Assembly: GCF_009911795.1 (NCBI RefSeq)
Contig: NZ_CP047898.1
Location: 3,968,001 to 4,032,000 of the forward strand
Source: Pseudarthrobacter psychrotolerans
GTDB lineage: Bacteria; Actinomycetota; Actinomycetes; Actinomycetales; Micrococcaceae
Length of the DNA: 64,000 bases
Direction of reading: 5' to 3'
Shown: in pieces, positions 1 to 8,946 of the stretch
Position numbering within the stretch: the stretch's first letter is position 1
Layout: the number at the start of each line of letters is the position of its first letter
The notes under the pieces: generated by a model
What the model saw: only the letters and a program-made list of their open reading frames with translations
What the model was told of the DNA's origin: nothing
Database searches by the model: none
Program-made: the position numbers and the translations under genes

Positions 1-869
1 CTGTGGACAGCGCCACCTACAAGGGAACCTTGTACGCGGCGCCGCAAACGTCCGACGGCGGCATCCTCTACTACCGCAAGGACCTGGTGCCCACCCCTCC
101 CAAGACCTGGGACGAGATGATGAGCATGTGCTCCATCGCCAAGGCCAACAACATCGGATGTTACGCAGGCCAGTTCAGCAAGTACGAGGGCCTGACCGTC
201 AACGCCTCTGAGGCGATTAACTCCGCAGGTGGTTCGGTACTGGACAAGGACGGCAAACCGAGCCTGAATACGCCTGAGGCCAAGGCCGGACTCGAAAACC
301 TCGCGAAGGCCTATGCCGACGGCAACATTCCCAAGGAAGGCATTACCTTCCAGGAAGAACTCAGCCGGCAGGCTTTCCAGGACGGCAAGCTCCTCTTCCT
401 GCGGAACTGGCCGTACGTCTATAACCTGGCCACCACCGAAGGGTCCTCCACTGTGAAGGACAAGCTGGGCATGACGGCACTTCCGGGCAAGTCGGGTCCG
501 GGCTCTTCATCGCTGGGCGGTCACAACGCGGCGGTAAGCGTCTACTCCAAGTACAAGGCCACCGCCCTGGACTTCCTGAAGTTCTTGACGAACGCTGAGA
601 ACCAGAAGTTCTTCGCCACGCAGGGGTCGCTGGCTCCGGTGCTAGGAGCCCTGTACGACGACAAGGACCTGGTAGCCAAACTGCCTTATCTGCCGGTACT
701 GAAGACGTCCATCTCCAACGCAGTTCCGCGCCCCGTTTCGCCGTTCTACCCGGCCGTTACGAAGGCCATCCAGGAGAACGCGTACTCGGCCATTAAGGGC
801 GAGAAGTCTGTGGACTCTGCACTCTCTGACATGCAGAAGTCCATCGAGTCCGCCGGTGCGGGATCGTAG
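1..869 (+). CDS. Sugar ABC transporter substrate-binding protein (5' truncated by window edge)
   Basis: Extracellular solute-binding protein, family 1 (MalE/ThuE-like), which would deliver a sugar to the two permeases that follow. The window holds only the C-terminal ~288 residues, so the signal peptide and lipobox are missing; a GTG at position 3 is in frame but is an internal codon. Typical family segments are visible: GGILYYRKDLV, TWDEMM, and NWPYVYNLA in the hinge region. Full-length relatives are about 420-440 residues. The next permease begins only about 7 bases after the stop, so the genes form an operon. An oligosaccharide or alpha-glucoside is likely from the family, but the exact sugar cannot be read from sequence. 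Confidence 0.9.
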   Translation, partial: VDSATYKGTLYAAPQTSDGGILYYRKDLVPTPPKTWDEMMSMCSIAKANNIGCYAGQFSKYEGLTVNASEAINSAGGSVLDKDGKPSLNTPEAKAGLENLAKAYADGNIPKEGITFQEELSRQAFQDGKLLFLRNWPYVYNLATTEGSSTVKDKLGMTALPGKSGPGSSSLGGHNAAVSVYSKYKATALDFLKFLTNAENQKFFATQGSLAPVLGALYDDKDLVAKLPYLPVLKTSISNAVPRPVSPFYPAVTKAIQENAYSAIKGEKSVDSALSDMQKSIESAGAGS

Positions 870-876
870 TTCTGCC

Positions 877-1912
877 ATGGCAACCGAATTGGGCCCGACG
901 CCGGTAAAGTCACCGGCGTCGGGCGGTACCCCGGTCCACCACGCACCTAAGGGTGTCGGGGAGGACAACAAAATACTCAGCCAGGGAAGATGGGCCTCCT
1001 GGCTGTTAGCCCTACCATCGTCGCCCTGGGCATAGTGATCGTTTACCCGATTATCAGCGCCATCGTGATGTCCTTCCAGAAAGATGCGGGCCTCGATCCG
1101 GCCACCGGCTTGTTTGTGCAAGGCGGATCGGCCGGGCTCCAGAACTACGTAAACTGGCTGGCCCAGCAGTGTGCCGCCCCGGGGGCGGCACCTTGGCCTG
1201 TCCGGCAGGTACGCTCGGCGGTCAGTTCTGGTCGGCCACAGCCACCACATTTTTCTTCACCGTGGTGACGGTAGCGCTGGAGACCGTCCTGGGTTTTTGG
1301 ATGGCCGTGATCATGGCCCGCACGTTCAGGGGCCGCAGCCTCGTCCGTGCCGCAGTGCTGGTGCCGTGGGCCATCCCCACCGCCGTCACCGCCAAGCTCT
1401 GGTTCTTCATCTTCGCTTTTGAAGGCATCGCCAACAAGTTGTTCAACACCACCATCCTGTGGACGGGCAGCGAATGGCCCGCCAAGTGGGCCGTCATTAT
1501 CGCCGATGTTTGGAAGACGACGCCCTTTATGGCGCTGCTGATCCTGGCGGGCCTGCAGATGATTCCGGCGGACGTTTACGAGGCCGCGAAGGTGGACGGT
1601 GCCACCACGTGGCAGCGTTTCCGGATGATCACGCTGCCGCTGGTCAAACCCGCACTCATGGTGGCGGTACTGTTCCGCACCCTGGACGCGTTGCGTATGT
1701 TTGACCTCCCGTACATCCTGACTGGTGGCGCGAATAACACCACCACCCTGTCCATTCTGGTGATCAACCAGATCAGGCAGGGATTCAACGCAGCGGCGGC
1801 ACTGTCCACCATCACGTTCATCATCATCTTTCTGGTCGCTTTCATCTTTGTCCGATTCCTGGGTGCAAATGTTGTGGAGCAAAGCGGCGCCACTGGTAAG
1901 GGGAAGAAATGA
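877..1912 (+). pseudogene. Sugar ABC permease, MalF type, broken by two frameshifts
   Basis: Inner-membrane permease of the binding-protein-dependent (MalF/UgpA) family. The ATG at 877 opens a frame reading MATELGPTPVKS..., which runs into RWASWLL and then stops. The protein continues one frame over from about 993-1005 (SPTIVALGIVIVYP), and shifts again at the G run 1181-1185 into GGGTLACPAGTLGGQFWSAT. Restoring one base at each site gives about 345 residues with six or more membrane spans. The EAA loop (EAAKVDGATTWQRF) contacts the ATPase. The stop overlaps the next ATG (ATGA, 1909-1912). Both lesions are single-base losses, so sequencing error is more likely than a true pseudogene. Confidence 0.85.
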
Positions 1913-2805
1913 GCACCGCGACAGCAGCCACCGAATTGCGTGCCCGGCAGGACAAAGGCCGCAAAAATGCGCAGAACCGCGAAAAGTGGGCACAGGGCCG
2001 GACCTATATCAGTGCGGTAGTTGTCCTCATCTGGTGCCTGGCCCCGGCCTACTGGATGGTGGTGACTGCCTTCAGGGAAGTCGGCTTCACGTACGACACT
2101 TCGATCCTGCCCAGCCACGTCACTTTGGACAACTTCAACACGGCTTTCGATACCTCGTTCGGCAACCACTTCGGCCAGGCCCTGCTCAACAGCGTCTTCA
2201 TCGGCCTGACGGTTACCCTCATCGCACTGCTGCTGGGTGTCTTCGCGGCGTACGCCTTGGCGCGACTGAACTTTCGGTTCAAGTACCTCGTGCTGGGCTT
2301 CATCCTCGGGGCTTCCATGTTCCCGGGCGTTGCCCTCATCACACCGCTTTTCCAGCTGTTCACGAATATCCACTGGATCGGCACGTATCAGGCGCTGATC
2401 ATTCCGAACATCTCCTTCGTGCTGCCATTGACCGTCTACACCATGACCTCCTTCTTCCGCGAAATGCCGTGGGAGCTCGAGGAATCAGCACGCGTGGACG
2501 GGTGCACACAGGGGCAGGCGTTCCGGAAGGTGATCATGCCGCTGGCGGCGCCGGCCATCTTCACCACGGCCATCCTGGCATTCATCTCCTCATGGAATGA
2601 GTTCCTGATCGCCAGCCAGCTGTCCAGCGATGCCACCCAGCCAGTCACGGTTGCCATCGCCAACTTTGCCGGCGCGCAGCCCAACCAGATCCCCTACACT
2701 GCGATCATGGCTGCGGGCACCATCGTCACCATTCCCTTGGTGATCCTGGTGCTGGTGTTCCAACGGAAGATTGTTGCCGGCCTGACAGCAGGTGCAGTCA
2801 AGTGA
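1909..2805 (+). CDS. Sugar ABC transporter permease, MalG type
   Basis: Second membrane subunit of the carbohydrate importer, 298 residues. It has a hydrophilic N-terminus, about six membrane spans, and the ATPase-contacting EAA loop around residue 190 (EESARVDGCTQGQAF). The start overlaps the stop of the MalF-type gene by 4 bases (ATGA), and its own stop overlaps the next GTG (GTGA, 2802-2805), so it is translationally coupled on both sides. No ATPase gene follows. Related actinobacterial sugar importers often use a shared MsiK-type ATPase encoded elsewhere, and this is probably the case here. Confidence 0.95.
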   Translation: MSTATAATELRARQDKGRKNAQNREKWAQGRTYISAVVVLIWCLAPAYWMVVTAFREVGFTYDTSILPSHVTLDNFNTAFDTSFGNHFGQALLNSVFIGLTVTLIALLLGVFAAYALARLNFRFKYLVLGFILGASMFPGVALITPLFQLFTNIHWIGTYQALIIPNISFVLPLTVYTMTSFFREMPWELEESARVDGCTQGQAFRKVIMPLAAPAIFTTAILAFISSWNEFLIASQLSSDATQPVTVAIANFAGAQPNQIPYTAIMAAGTIVTIPLVILVLVFQRKIVAGLTAGAVK

Positions 2806-3053
2806 CAGAGGATGTTGCCCGCCCCCACCGTTCCAAGGGGGCGGGAAACGGCCGCCGCATGCAACGTTCCGGTGAAGACTTTGACATCATCATCGGGTTT
2901 CTGGGATTCTGGGCCGTTGTCCTGCTGGCAGTCACAGTGTGGATGGAGGTGACCGGCCAGCCCGCGCTCTGGTGGGCGCTGGGCTTGCTGGTGACACTTC
3001 TGGCGGTCTACGGAATGGTGCGGCTGCGGCGGCGGCTGCCGGCGCGGAGATAG
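2802..3053 (+). CDS. Small two-span membrane protein in the sugar-importer operon
   Basis: An 83-residue protein starting at a GTG that overlaps the stop of the MalG-type permease. It has an Arg/Lys-rich N-terminus (about 25 residues), two hydrophobic spans (roughly residues 30-48 and 53-70), and a very basic tail (RLRRRLPARR). This predicts both ends on the cytoplasmic side. I do not recognise a named family. The overlap implies co-translation with the importer, so it may be an accessory or stability factor, but this is inferred from position only. Confidence 0.75.
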   Translation: MTEDVARPHRSKGAGNGRRMQRSGEDFDIIIGFLGFWAVVLLAVTVWMEVTGQPALWWALGLLVTLLAVYGMVRLRRRLPARR

Positions 3054-3097
3054 CAGGTAGTGCCTGCAGGGAGCATGTGAGGGGAACGGTGGCAGGC

Positions 3098-4141
3098 ATG
3101 GCTGAAAGGTCTCAACGGGGTGGCCACAGCGGCGTGAGCATTGAGGACGTGGCAGCGGCCGCAGGGGTGTCCACTGCCACCGTTTCCCGGGCCGTGCGCG
3201 GACTGCCCCGGGTTTCGCCCGCCACCCGGGAGAAAATCCTCGAAGTGGCGGGGGCCCTGGGCTATGTCGCTTCGTCGTCCGCGTCAGGGCTGGCCACCGG
3301 CCGTACGAAGACCATCGGCGTGCTGGCCCCGTTTGTCAGCCGTTGGTTTTTCTCCAAGGCCATTGAGGGCGCGGACCGTGAACTTCACGCCCGCCACTAC
3401 AACCTCTCCCTCTTCAACCTGGGCGGGCACGGCAGCAACCGTGAACGCCTTTTCAGCAAAACCATGGTCTACAAGCAGATTGACGCGCTCCTTGTCCTTT
3501 GTATGGCCCTCACCACCGACGAACTGGAGCACCTCCAGAAGATTGATATCCCGCTGATCGTGGTGGGTGGCCACGTGGAGGAGTGCGCGTATATCGGTAT
3601 CGACGACTACGCCGCCTCGTCCACGGCCGTCCGGCATCTGATCGAACTCGGCCACCGGGATATTGCCCTCTTGCACGGCGACGACGAAACGGACCTTAAC
3701 TTCGACGTTCCCCGCGTGCGGATCCTGGCTTTCAAGGACGTCATGGCAGGAGCGGGGCTCGCCACCCGCCCCGAGTGGGACGAATGGGGAGACTTCACGG
3801 TCCGCAGCGGACAGGAGGCCTTCCGGCGCCTCTGGGCCCGGCCGGGCCCCAAGCCAACCGCCATCTTCTGCGCGTCCGACGAAATGGCCATGGGCGTCAT
3901 CTTCGAAGCCGCCAGGGCGGGCGTCCGGGTGCCGGAAGATCTCTCCGTGGTGGGGATAGACGACCATGATTTCGCCGACGCCGTGGGCCTGACCACCGTG
4001 GGCCAGCGGCCCGACGAACAGGCCGAGCTGGCCACCAAGATGCTCCTCGACGAACTGGACGGCATGGTCGGGGCGGTCCAATCCGCCGTCGCGCCCCACG
4101 AGCTCATCGTCAGGCGTACGACGGCGCCGCCCCCTTCCTGA
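3098..4141 (+). CDS. LacI-family transcriptional regulator
   Basis: DNA-binding repressor of the LacI/GalR type, 347 residues from this ATG. The N-terminal helix-turn-helix (VSIEDVAAAAGVSTATVSRA) is followed by the hinge helix and a periplasmic-binding-like sensor domain (TIGVLAPF, VVGIDDHDFADAVGLTTV). It follows the sugar importer by 45 bases on the same strand, so the importer's sugar is its likely effector. Start choice is uncertain: in-frame GTGs at 3077 and 3089 are possible, and the frame stays open as far up as 2939. A GAGGGGA stretch lies about 12 bases before the ATG. Confidence 0.9.
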   Translation: MAERSQRGGHSGVSIEDVAAAAGVSTATVSRAVRGLPRVSPATREKILEVAGALGYVASSSASGLATGRTKTIGVLAPFVSRWFFSKAIEGADRELHARHYNLSLFNLGGHGSNRERLFSKTMVYKQIDALLVLCMALTTDELEHLQKIDIPLIVVGGHVEECAYIGIDDYAASSTAVRHLIELGHRDIALLHGDDETDLNFDVPRVRILAFKDVMAGAGLATRPEWDEWGDFTVRSGQEAFRRLWARPGPKPTAIFCASDEMAMGVIFEAARAGVRVPEDLSVVGIDDHDFADAVGLTTVGQRPDEQAELATKMLLDELDGMVGAVQSAVAPHELIVRRTTAPPPS

Positions 4142-4178
4142 GCCGGCGCTGGGTAGCATCCCGGTCAGGAAGCTGTGA

Positions 4179-5174
4179 TCAGGACGCGCGGGCGAGCTGC
4201 CGGATGGGAATCCAGCGCGAAGCCAGCCGGCGGTAGGCTGCCGCGGCGCCCGTCATATCGCCCTCGGCCAGGCATTCAATGCCCAGCCGGATGTCCATGG
4301 GCGACTCGTCCGGGTACACCTTGTCCGCTACAGCGCCGTAGTCGAGTTCCACCATGGAATTGACGTGGAACAGCTCCAGCCATTGGGTCAGCTGGGCGAG
4401 GTCGTCCAGCATGTCCAGGTCCGGCGCGGCCAGCGCCAGGTGGGCCACGGCGTACCGTGCCCGCTCCATGGCTTCGGTGATGGGAGCCCACACCCTGACG
4501 GTGAGGATGCGCCCGCCGGATTCCACCACGTCCTTATGGTCGCCTTCCATAAAGAGCGAGAACCAGCTGAAAGGGATACCCCAGGTCGAGGCGCGGCTAT
4601 GCACGCGGATGGCGCCGTCACGGGCTTTGACCTGGTCAATGCGCTCCTGGTGTTTGTCCCGCTGCTCTTCCGGAATCAGCATTTCGGCCAGCGGGCCGTG
4701 GATGCCTTCCATGAGGGCGTTGGCGGCCAGGCCGGCGCGCAGGACGAGCTGGCTGGGGCAGTACAGCAGGACGCGTCCGGTCCCGGAGTCACTCCCAGCG
4801 CCCCCAGCGTCAGGCCCAGGTCCGGAACTGGAGCCTATCCCGGCACCCAAGCCGGTTTCGGCACCCAGGCCGGCGGCAGCACCGGCGTCGGACGTTCCTG
4901 CCTGCGGGGTCCGTCCGGGGGGTACGCCGGGAATGCTGGTGACCCGGACCAGGTCCGTCCGTCCGGTGGGGAACGGGTCCCCGCCGGAGCGGGTGATTCG
5001 GCCCAGCGAGGCCAGCAGTTCGGCGTTTTCGACGGCGGCGCGGGAGGCCGTGCGGGCACCGGCGGTGCGGATGGCGTCCTGCTGTCCTGCCGGGAAGGCC
5101 TCCAGCGGTTCGTAGACGCGCAGGGTGGAGGAGAACGGCAGGCCGGCCTGGCCCCGGTAGAGGTTTCCCGTCAT
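4179..5174 (-). CDS. Conserved hypothetical protein
   Basis: A 331-residue protein of unrecognised function. The ATG at 5174 begins MTGNLYRGQAGLPFSSTL. The frame remains open much further upstream, but that stretch is antisense to exonuclease III and has no coding character. An N-terminal region (residues 1-95) is joined by a Gly/Ala/Ser-rich linker (about 95-145, low complexity) to a C-terminal region with alternating hydrophobic and charged segments. No signal peptide, membrane span or catalytic motif is evident. It lies 34 bases downstream of xthA on the same strand and may be co-transcribed with it. Confidence 0.7.
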   Translation of the reverse strand: MTGNLYRGQAGLPFSSTLRVYEPLEAFPAGQQDAIRTAGARTASRAAVENAELLASLGRITRSGGDPFPTGRTDLVRVTSIPGVPPGRTPQAGTSDAGAAAGLGAETGLGAGIGSSSGPGPDAGGAGSDSGTGRVLLYCPSQLVLRAGLAANALMEGIHGPLAEMLIPEEQRDKHQERIDQVKARDGAIRVHSRASTWGIPFSWFSLFMEGDHKDVVESGGRILTVRVWAPITEAMERARYAVAHLALAAPDLDMLDDLAQLTQWLELFHVNSMVELDYGAVADKVYPDESPMDIRLGIECLAEGDMTGAAAAYRRLASRWIPIRQLARAS

Positions 5175-5208
5175 TACAGTCTCCCTTCCTGGGCCCCGGC
5201 TGCAGCCA

Positions 5209-6015
5209 TCAGTCCGCCAGGTCCACCAGGACGGGGGCGTGGTCCGAGGCGCCCTTGCCCTTGCGTTCCTCGCGGTCGATCGATGCGCCCGTGACGCGGG
5301 CCGCCAAAGCGGGGGAGCCAAGGACAAAATCAATGCGCATTCCCTCCTTCTTGGGGAACCGCAGCTGGGTGTAATCCCAGTAGGTGTACACGCCGGGACC
5401 GGGCGTGTACTGGCGTGCCACGTCGGTGAACCCGGCCTCTGCGAAAGCGTGGAAAGCTGCGCGCTCCGGCGGGCTGACGTGGGTATGGCCCTGGGACAGG
5501 AACAGGTCGATGTCCCAGACGTCCTCATCCAGGGGCGCGATGTTCCAGTCGCCCATGAGCGCAATCTGGGCTTTGGGATCAGCGGCGACCAGGCCCTGGG
5601 CGTGGTCCTTGAGGGATTCGAGCCATTTGAGTTTGTACGGCATGTGTTCGTCGTCCAGGGAGCGGCCGTTGGGCACGTAGAGGCTCCAGACCCGGACGCC
5701 GCCGCACGTGGCAGCCATCGCACGGGCTTCCTGGACGGGGTCCTTGCCTTCCTTCCCGAACGGAGGCTGGTCCAGGAACGTGCGCTCCACGTCTTCCAGG
5801 CCAACCCGGGACGCGATGGCAACCCCGTTCCACTGGCTCACACCGAAGTGGGCCACCTCGTAGCCCATGCGTTCGAACAGTTCCCACGGGAAGTTTTCGT
5901 CCTTGCACTTTGTCTCCTGGATGGCCAGGACGTCGCAATCGCTGCGCTGCAGCCAGGCCTCCACACGGTCGGCGCGGGCACGGAGGGAGTTCACATTCCA
6001 GGTAGCAATCTTCAC
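5209..6015 (-). CDS. xthA: Exodeoxyribonuclease III
   Basis: AP endonuclease / 3'-5' exonuclease of base-excision repair, 268 residues, full length, GTG start. The endonuclease-exonuclease-phosphatase fold motifs appear in order: ATWNVNSLRAR at the N-terminus, AIQETKC with the metal-binding Glu, YVPNGRSLDDEHMPYKL, GDWNIAP with catalytic Asp/Asn, and KGASDHAPV at the C-terminus with the catalytic Asp-His pair. It is cytoplasmic and acts on abasic sites in DNA. The 3' neighbour on the same strand is a conserved hypothetical gene; mmsA diverges upstream. Confidence 0.97.
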   Translation of the reverse strand: MKIATWNVNSLRARADRVEAWLQRSDCDVLAIQETKCKDENFPWELFERMGYEVAHFGVSQWNGVAIASRVGLEDVERTFLDQPPFGKEGKDPVQEARAMAATCGGVRVWSLYVPNGRSLDDEHMPYKLKWLESLKDHAQGLVAADPKAQIALMGDWNIAPLDEDVWDIDLFLSQGHTHVSPPERAAFHAFAEAGFTDVARQYTPGPGVYTYWDYTQLRFPKKEGMRIDFVLGSPALAARVTGASIDREERKGKGASDHAPVLVDLAD

Positions 6016-6098
6016 AGTCCCTAACTTACCGAACTTGTCGCCCGGAGGCGTTGCCGCGGAGGGTTCCGATCAGCCTGTCGGCCGGTGCCCGCAGAAAC

Positions 6099-6166
6099 GG
6101 GGCACTATGGCGCAGACACGCCGTTGAATCGTGCAGCGGGGCCCCGGAGACGGGTCAAAGTGCCCC
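6099..6166. repeat. 68-bp dispersed intergenic repeat, copy 1
   Basis: The element begins GGGGCACT and ends AAAGTGCCCC, so its ends are inverted copies of each other. A second element of the same length with the same ends and a shared GACACGCCG inner segment lies at 34309-34376. The middle is diverged with small indels. It sits between xthA and mmsA. The form suggests a small palindromic, REP- or MITE-like family. Confidence 0.55.
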
Positions 6167-6307
6167 AGGACGGGGTGCCGCAACAAAAAGACGGTGACGG
6201 CGACAGCATACGCCACGAGGGTTCGGGACAGTCTGGAATTTAGTAGGAAGTCCGAGTATATTCGCTTGCAGAGATGACCTGGATCACATGCGAAGGAGCA
6301 TTCCATC

Positions 6308-7807
6308 ATGGTGCGCGAACTATCCCATTACGTGGACGGCCAACGGGTGACGGGGACCTCCGGCCGCTTCAGTGACGTTTTTGACCCCTGCACGGGCCAG
6401 GTCCAGGCGCGCCTGCCCCTGGCCAGCGCGGAGGAGGTCCGGAACGTGGTGGCCGCCGCGGAGAAAGCGCAGGTCCAGTGGGGTGCCATGAACCCGCAGC
6501 GCCGCGGCCGGATCCTGCTGAAGTTCGTTGACCTCGTCAACGAGAACATGGATGAACTCGCCACGCTGTTGTCCTCCGAACACGGGAAGACTTTCGCCGA
6601 TTCCAAGGGCGATATCCAGCGCGGCATCGAGGTGGTGGAGTTCGCAGCGGGCGCCCCGCACCTGCTCAAAGGCGAATTTTCCGACGACGCCGGTGCAGGC
6701 ATCGACGTCCACTCGCTTCGCCAGCCACTCGGGGTAGTCGCGGGCATCACCCCGTTCAACTTCCCGGCCATGATCCCCTTGTGGAAGTCCGGCCCGGCCC
6801 TCGCCGCCGGCAACGCCTTCATCCTCAAGCCTTCCGAGCGTGACCCCTCGGTGCCGCTGCGCCTTGCCGAGCTGTACTCCGAAGCCGGCGTCCCGGACGG
6901 CGTGTTCAACGTGGTCAACGGCGACAAGGAAGCCGTGGACGCGCTGCTGGAAGATCCCCGCGTGAAGGCCATCGGCTTTGTGGGCTCCACGCCCATCGCA
7001 CAGTACATCTACGCCACCGCGGCCGCCCACGGGAAACGCGCCCAGTGCTTCGGCGGGGCCAAGAACCACATGGTGATCATGCCGGACGCGGACCTGGACA
7101 TGGCCGCCGACGCCCTGATCGGCGCCGGCTTCGGCTCGGCCGGCGAGCGCTGCATGGCCATTTCCGTGGCCGTCCCGGTGGGGGAGAAGACCGCGGACGC
7201 ACTGATATCGAAGCTGACCGAGCGCGTCAAACACCTCAGGGTGGGCCACAGCCTGGACAAGGACTCGGACTTCGGGCCCGTGGTGGCGGCGAGTGCCAAG
7301 GAACGGATCGAGGGCTACATCCAGTCCGGTGTGGACGAGGGGGCCACCCTCCTTGCTGACGGCAGGGGCCTCACCGTGGACGGCTACGCCGACGGCTTCT
7401 GGGTGGGACCCACGCTCTTCGACAACGTCACGAAGGACATGAAGATCTATAAGGAAGAGATCTTCGGACCCGTCCTGAGCGTGCTCCGTGCCGCCGATTA
7501 CGACGAAGCGCTAAGGCTCTGCTCCGAGCACGAATTCGGCAACGGCGTGGCCATCTTCACCCGCGACGGCGACGCCGCCAGGGACTTCGCCAGCCGGGTG
7601 GAGGTAGGAATGGTTGGCATCAACGTGCCCATCCCGGTGCCCATCGCCTATTACACGTTTGGCGGCTGGAAAGCGTCCGGCTTCGGCGACCTGAACCAGC
7701 ACGGCGCCGATGCGTTCCGCTTCTACACCAAGACCAAGACAGTCACCACACGCTGGCCGTCCGGGATCCGCCAGGGCGCCAGCTTCATCATGCCGGAAGG
7801 CAGCTGA
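6308..7807 (+). CDS. mmsA: Methylmalonate-semialdehyde dehydrogenase (CoA-acylating)
   Basis: Converts (methyl)malonate semialdehyde to propionyl-CoA or acetyl-CoA with NAD in valine (and inositol-type) catabolism. It has 499 residues, the usual length. The aldehyde dehydrogenase fold shows ITPFNFPAMIPLWK for cofactor binding, FGGAKNHMVIMPDAD, the catalytic Cys in GSAGERCMAISVAV, and GGWKASGFGDLNQHG near the end. The AAGGAG ribosome site is about 10 bases before the ATG. The stop overlaps the next ATG (TGATG), starting an operon with the hydrolase and mmsB, which fixes valine degradation as the likely role. Confidence 0.95.
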   Translation: MVRELSHYVDGQRVTGTSGRFSDVFDPCTGQVQARLPLASAEEVRNVVAAAEKAQVQWGAMNPQRRGRILLKFVDLVNENMDELATLLSSEHGKTFADSKGDIQRGIEVVEFAAGAPHLLKGEFSDDAGAGIDVHSLRQPLGVVAGITPFNFPAMIPLWKSGPALAAGNAFILKPSERDPSVPLRLAELYSEAGVPDGVFNVVNGDKEAVDALLEDPRVKAIGFVGSTPIAQYIYATAAAHGKRAQCFGGAKNHMVIMPDADLDMAADALIGAGFGSAGERCMAISVAVPVGEKTADALISKLTERVKHLRVGHSLDKDSDFGPVVAASAKERIEGYIQSGVDEGATLLADGRGLTVDGYADGFWVGPTLFDNVTKDMKIYKEEIFGPVLSVLRAADYDEALRLCSEHEFGNGVAIFTRDGDAARDFASRVEVGMVGINVPIPVPIAYYTFGGWKASGFGDLNQHGADAFRFYTKTKTVTTRWPSGIRQGASFIMPEGS

Positions 7808-8946
7808 TGACCGGTCTCCCGCCGGAAGCAGGCGCCGCGAAAGCAGGTGGCGCGGAAGCCGGTACCGCTGAAGTGCTCTTCGAACGCCGCGGCCACCTGG
7901 GCATCATGACGCTCAACCGGCCTAAAGCAGTCAACGCACTGAACGCCGGCATGGTGGCCGCCATGCTGGCGCAGCTCACCGCCTGGGCGGACGACGACGG
8001 CATGGCCGCCGTCCTGGTGCACGGCGCCGGCGAGCGTGGCCTCTGCGCCGGGGGCGACATTGTGGCGATCTACCGGGACATCCTTGGCGGCGGGACGGAA
8101 ACGGCTGACTTCTGGCAGGCCGAATACCGGCTGAACTCCCTGATTGCCGCGTACCCCAAGCCTTATGTGGCCTTGATGGACGGCCTGGTGCTGGGCGGCG
8201 GCGTGGGGATCTCCGCGCACGGTTCGGTGCGGGTGGTCACCGAACGCACCCGGACGGGGATGCCGGAGACCACCATCGGGTTTGTGCCCGACGTCGGCGG
8301 GACCTGGCTGCTGGCGAAGTCACCTGGGGAGACCGGCACCCATGCGGCGCTGACCGGCGCCCACCTGACCGGGGCGGATGCGCTGTTCCTGGGTCTCGCG
8401 GACCACTTTGTCCCGTCGGGGCGCCTGCCGGAGCTGGCGGCGGCGCTCGAACACGAAAGTGCGGAAGCCGCCGTCGTACGGTTTGCCCAGAGCCCGCCGC
8501 CCTCCGGGCTGGAAGCGCAGCGCGACTGGATCGATGCCGCCTACGCCAGCGATGACGTGGAGGACATTGTCCGGCGGCTGCGGACCGTGGAGGGCGCGCC
8601 GGGCGGCGCCCCGGGCGGGGAGCCTAGGGCCGAGGCAACCGAAGGGGCCGCCACGATTGAGGCGAAGTCCCCTACGGCCGTGAAAGTGACCCTGGAGTCC
8701 CTCCGCCGGGCCAAGGGACTGACGCTGGACGAAGCACTGGCGCAGGAATACCGGGTAGGGCTTCGGTTCCTGGCCGCGCCGGACTTCCGCGAAGGGATCC
8801 GCGCGCAGGTGGTGGACAAGGACCGTACGCCGCAATGGAAGCCGGCCACGCTGCATGAGGTGCGCGCGGCAGACGTGGAACGGTTCTTCGCGCCGCTGGG
8901 GGACCGGGAGCTCAACCTGCACACAAAGGAGCCGGACAATGCCTGA
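7807..8946 (+). CDS. 3-Hydroxyisobutyryl-CoA hydrolase
   Basis: Crotonase-fold enzyme, 379 residues, longer than enoyl-CoA hydratases. It carries GERGLCAGGDIV (oxyanion hole), MDGLVLGGGVGISAHG and PETTIGFVPDVGGTW with the catalytic Glu. Its C-terminal extension (EYRVGLRFLAAPDFREGIRA and VVDKDRTPQWKP) is characteristic of 3-hydroxyisobutyryl-CoA hydrolases. A Gly/Ala/Pro/Glu-rich insertion near residue 265 is unusual but probably a loop. It releases free 3-hydroxyisobutyrate for MmsB, encoded immediately downstream with an 8-base overlap. Confidence 0.9.
   Translation: MTGLPPEAGAAKAGGAEAGTAEVLFERRGHLGIMTLNRPKAVNALNAGMVAAMLAQLTAWADDDGMAAVLVHGAGERGLCAGGDIVAIYRDILGGGTETADFWQAEYRLNSLIAAYPKPYVALMDGLVLGGGVGISAHGSVRVVTERTRTGMPETTIGFVPDVGGTWLLAKSPGETGTHAALTGAHLTGADALFLGLADHFVPSGRLPELAAALEHESAEAAVVRFAQSPPPSGLEAQRDWIDAAYASDDVEDIVRRLRTVEGAPGGAPGGEPRAEATEGAATIEAKSPTAVKVTLESLRRAKGLTLDEALAQEYRVGLRFLAAPDFREGIRAQVVDKDRTPQWKPATLHEVRAADVERFFAPLGDRELNLHTKEPDNA

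Noticed and set aside
2802..4141. LacI regulator starting at GTG/ATG upstream of 3077
   Set aside because: The upstream frame overlaps the small membrane protein gene and is Ala/Gly-rich without homology to LacI N-termini.
5175..5822. Upstream extension of the minus-strand conserved hypothetical gene
   Set aside because: It is antisense to xthA, is full of Arg/Pro/Ser with no family features, and the ATG at 5174 starts the conserved part.
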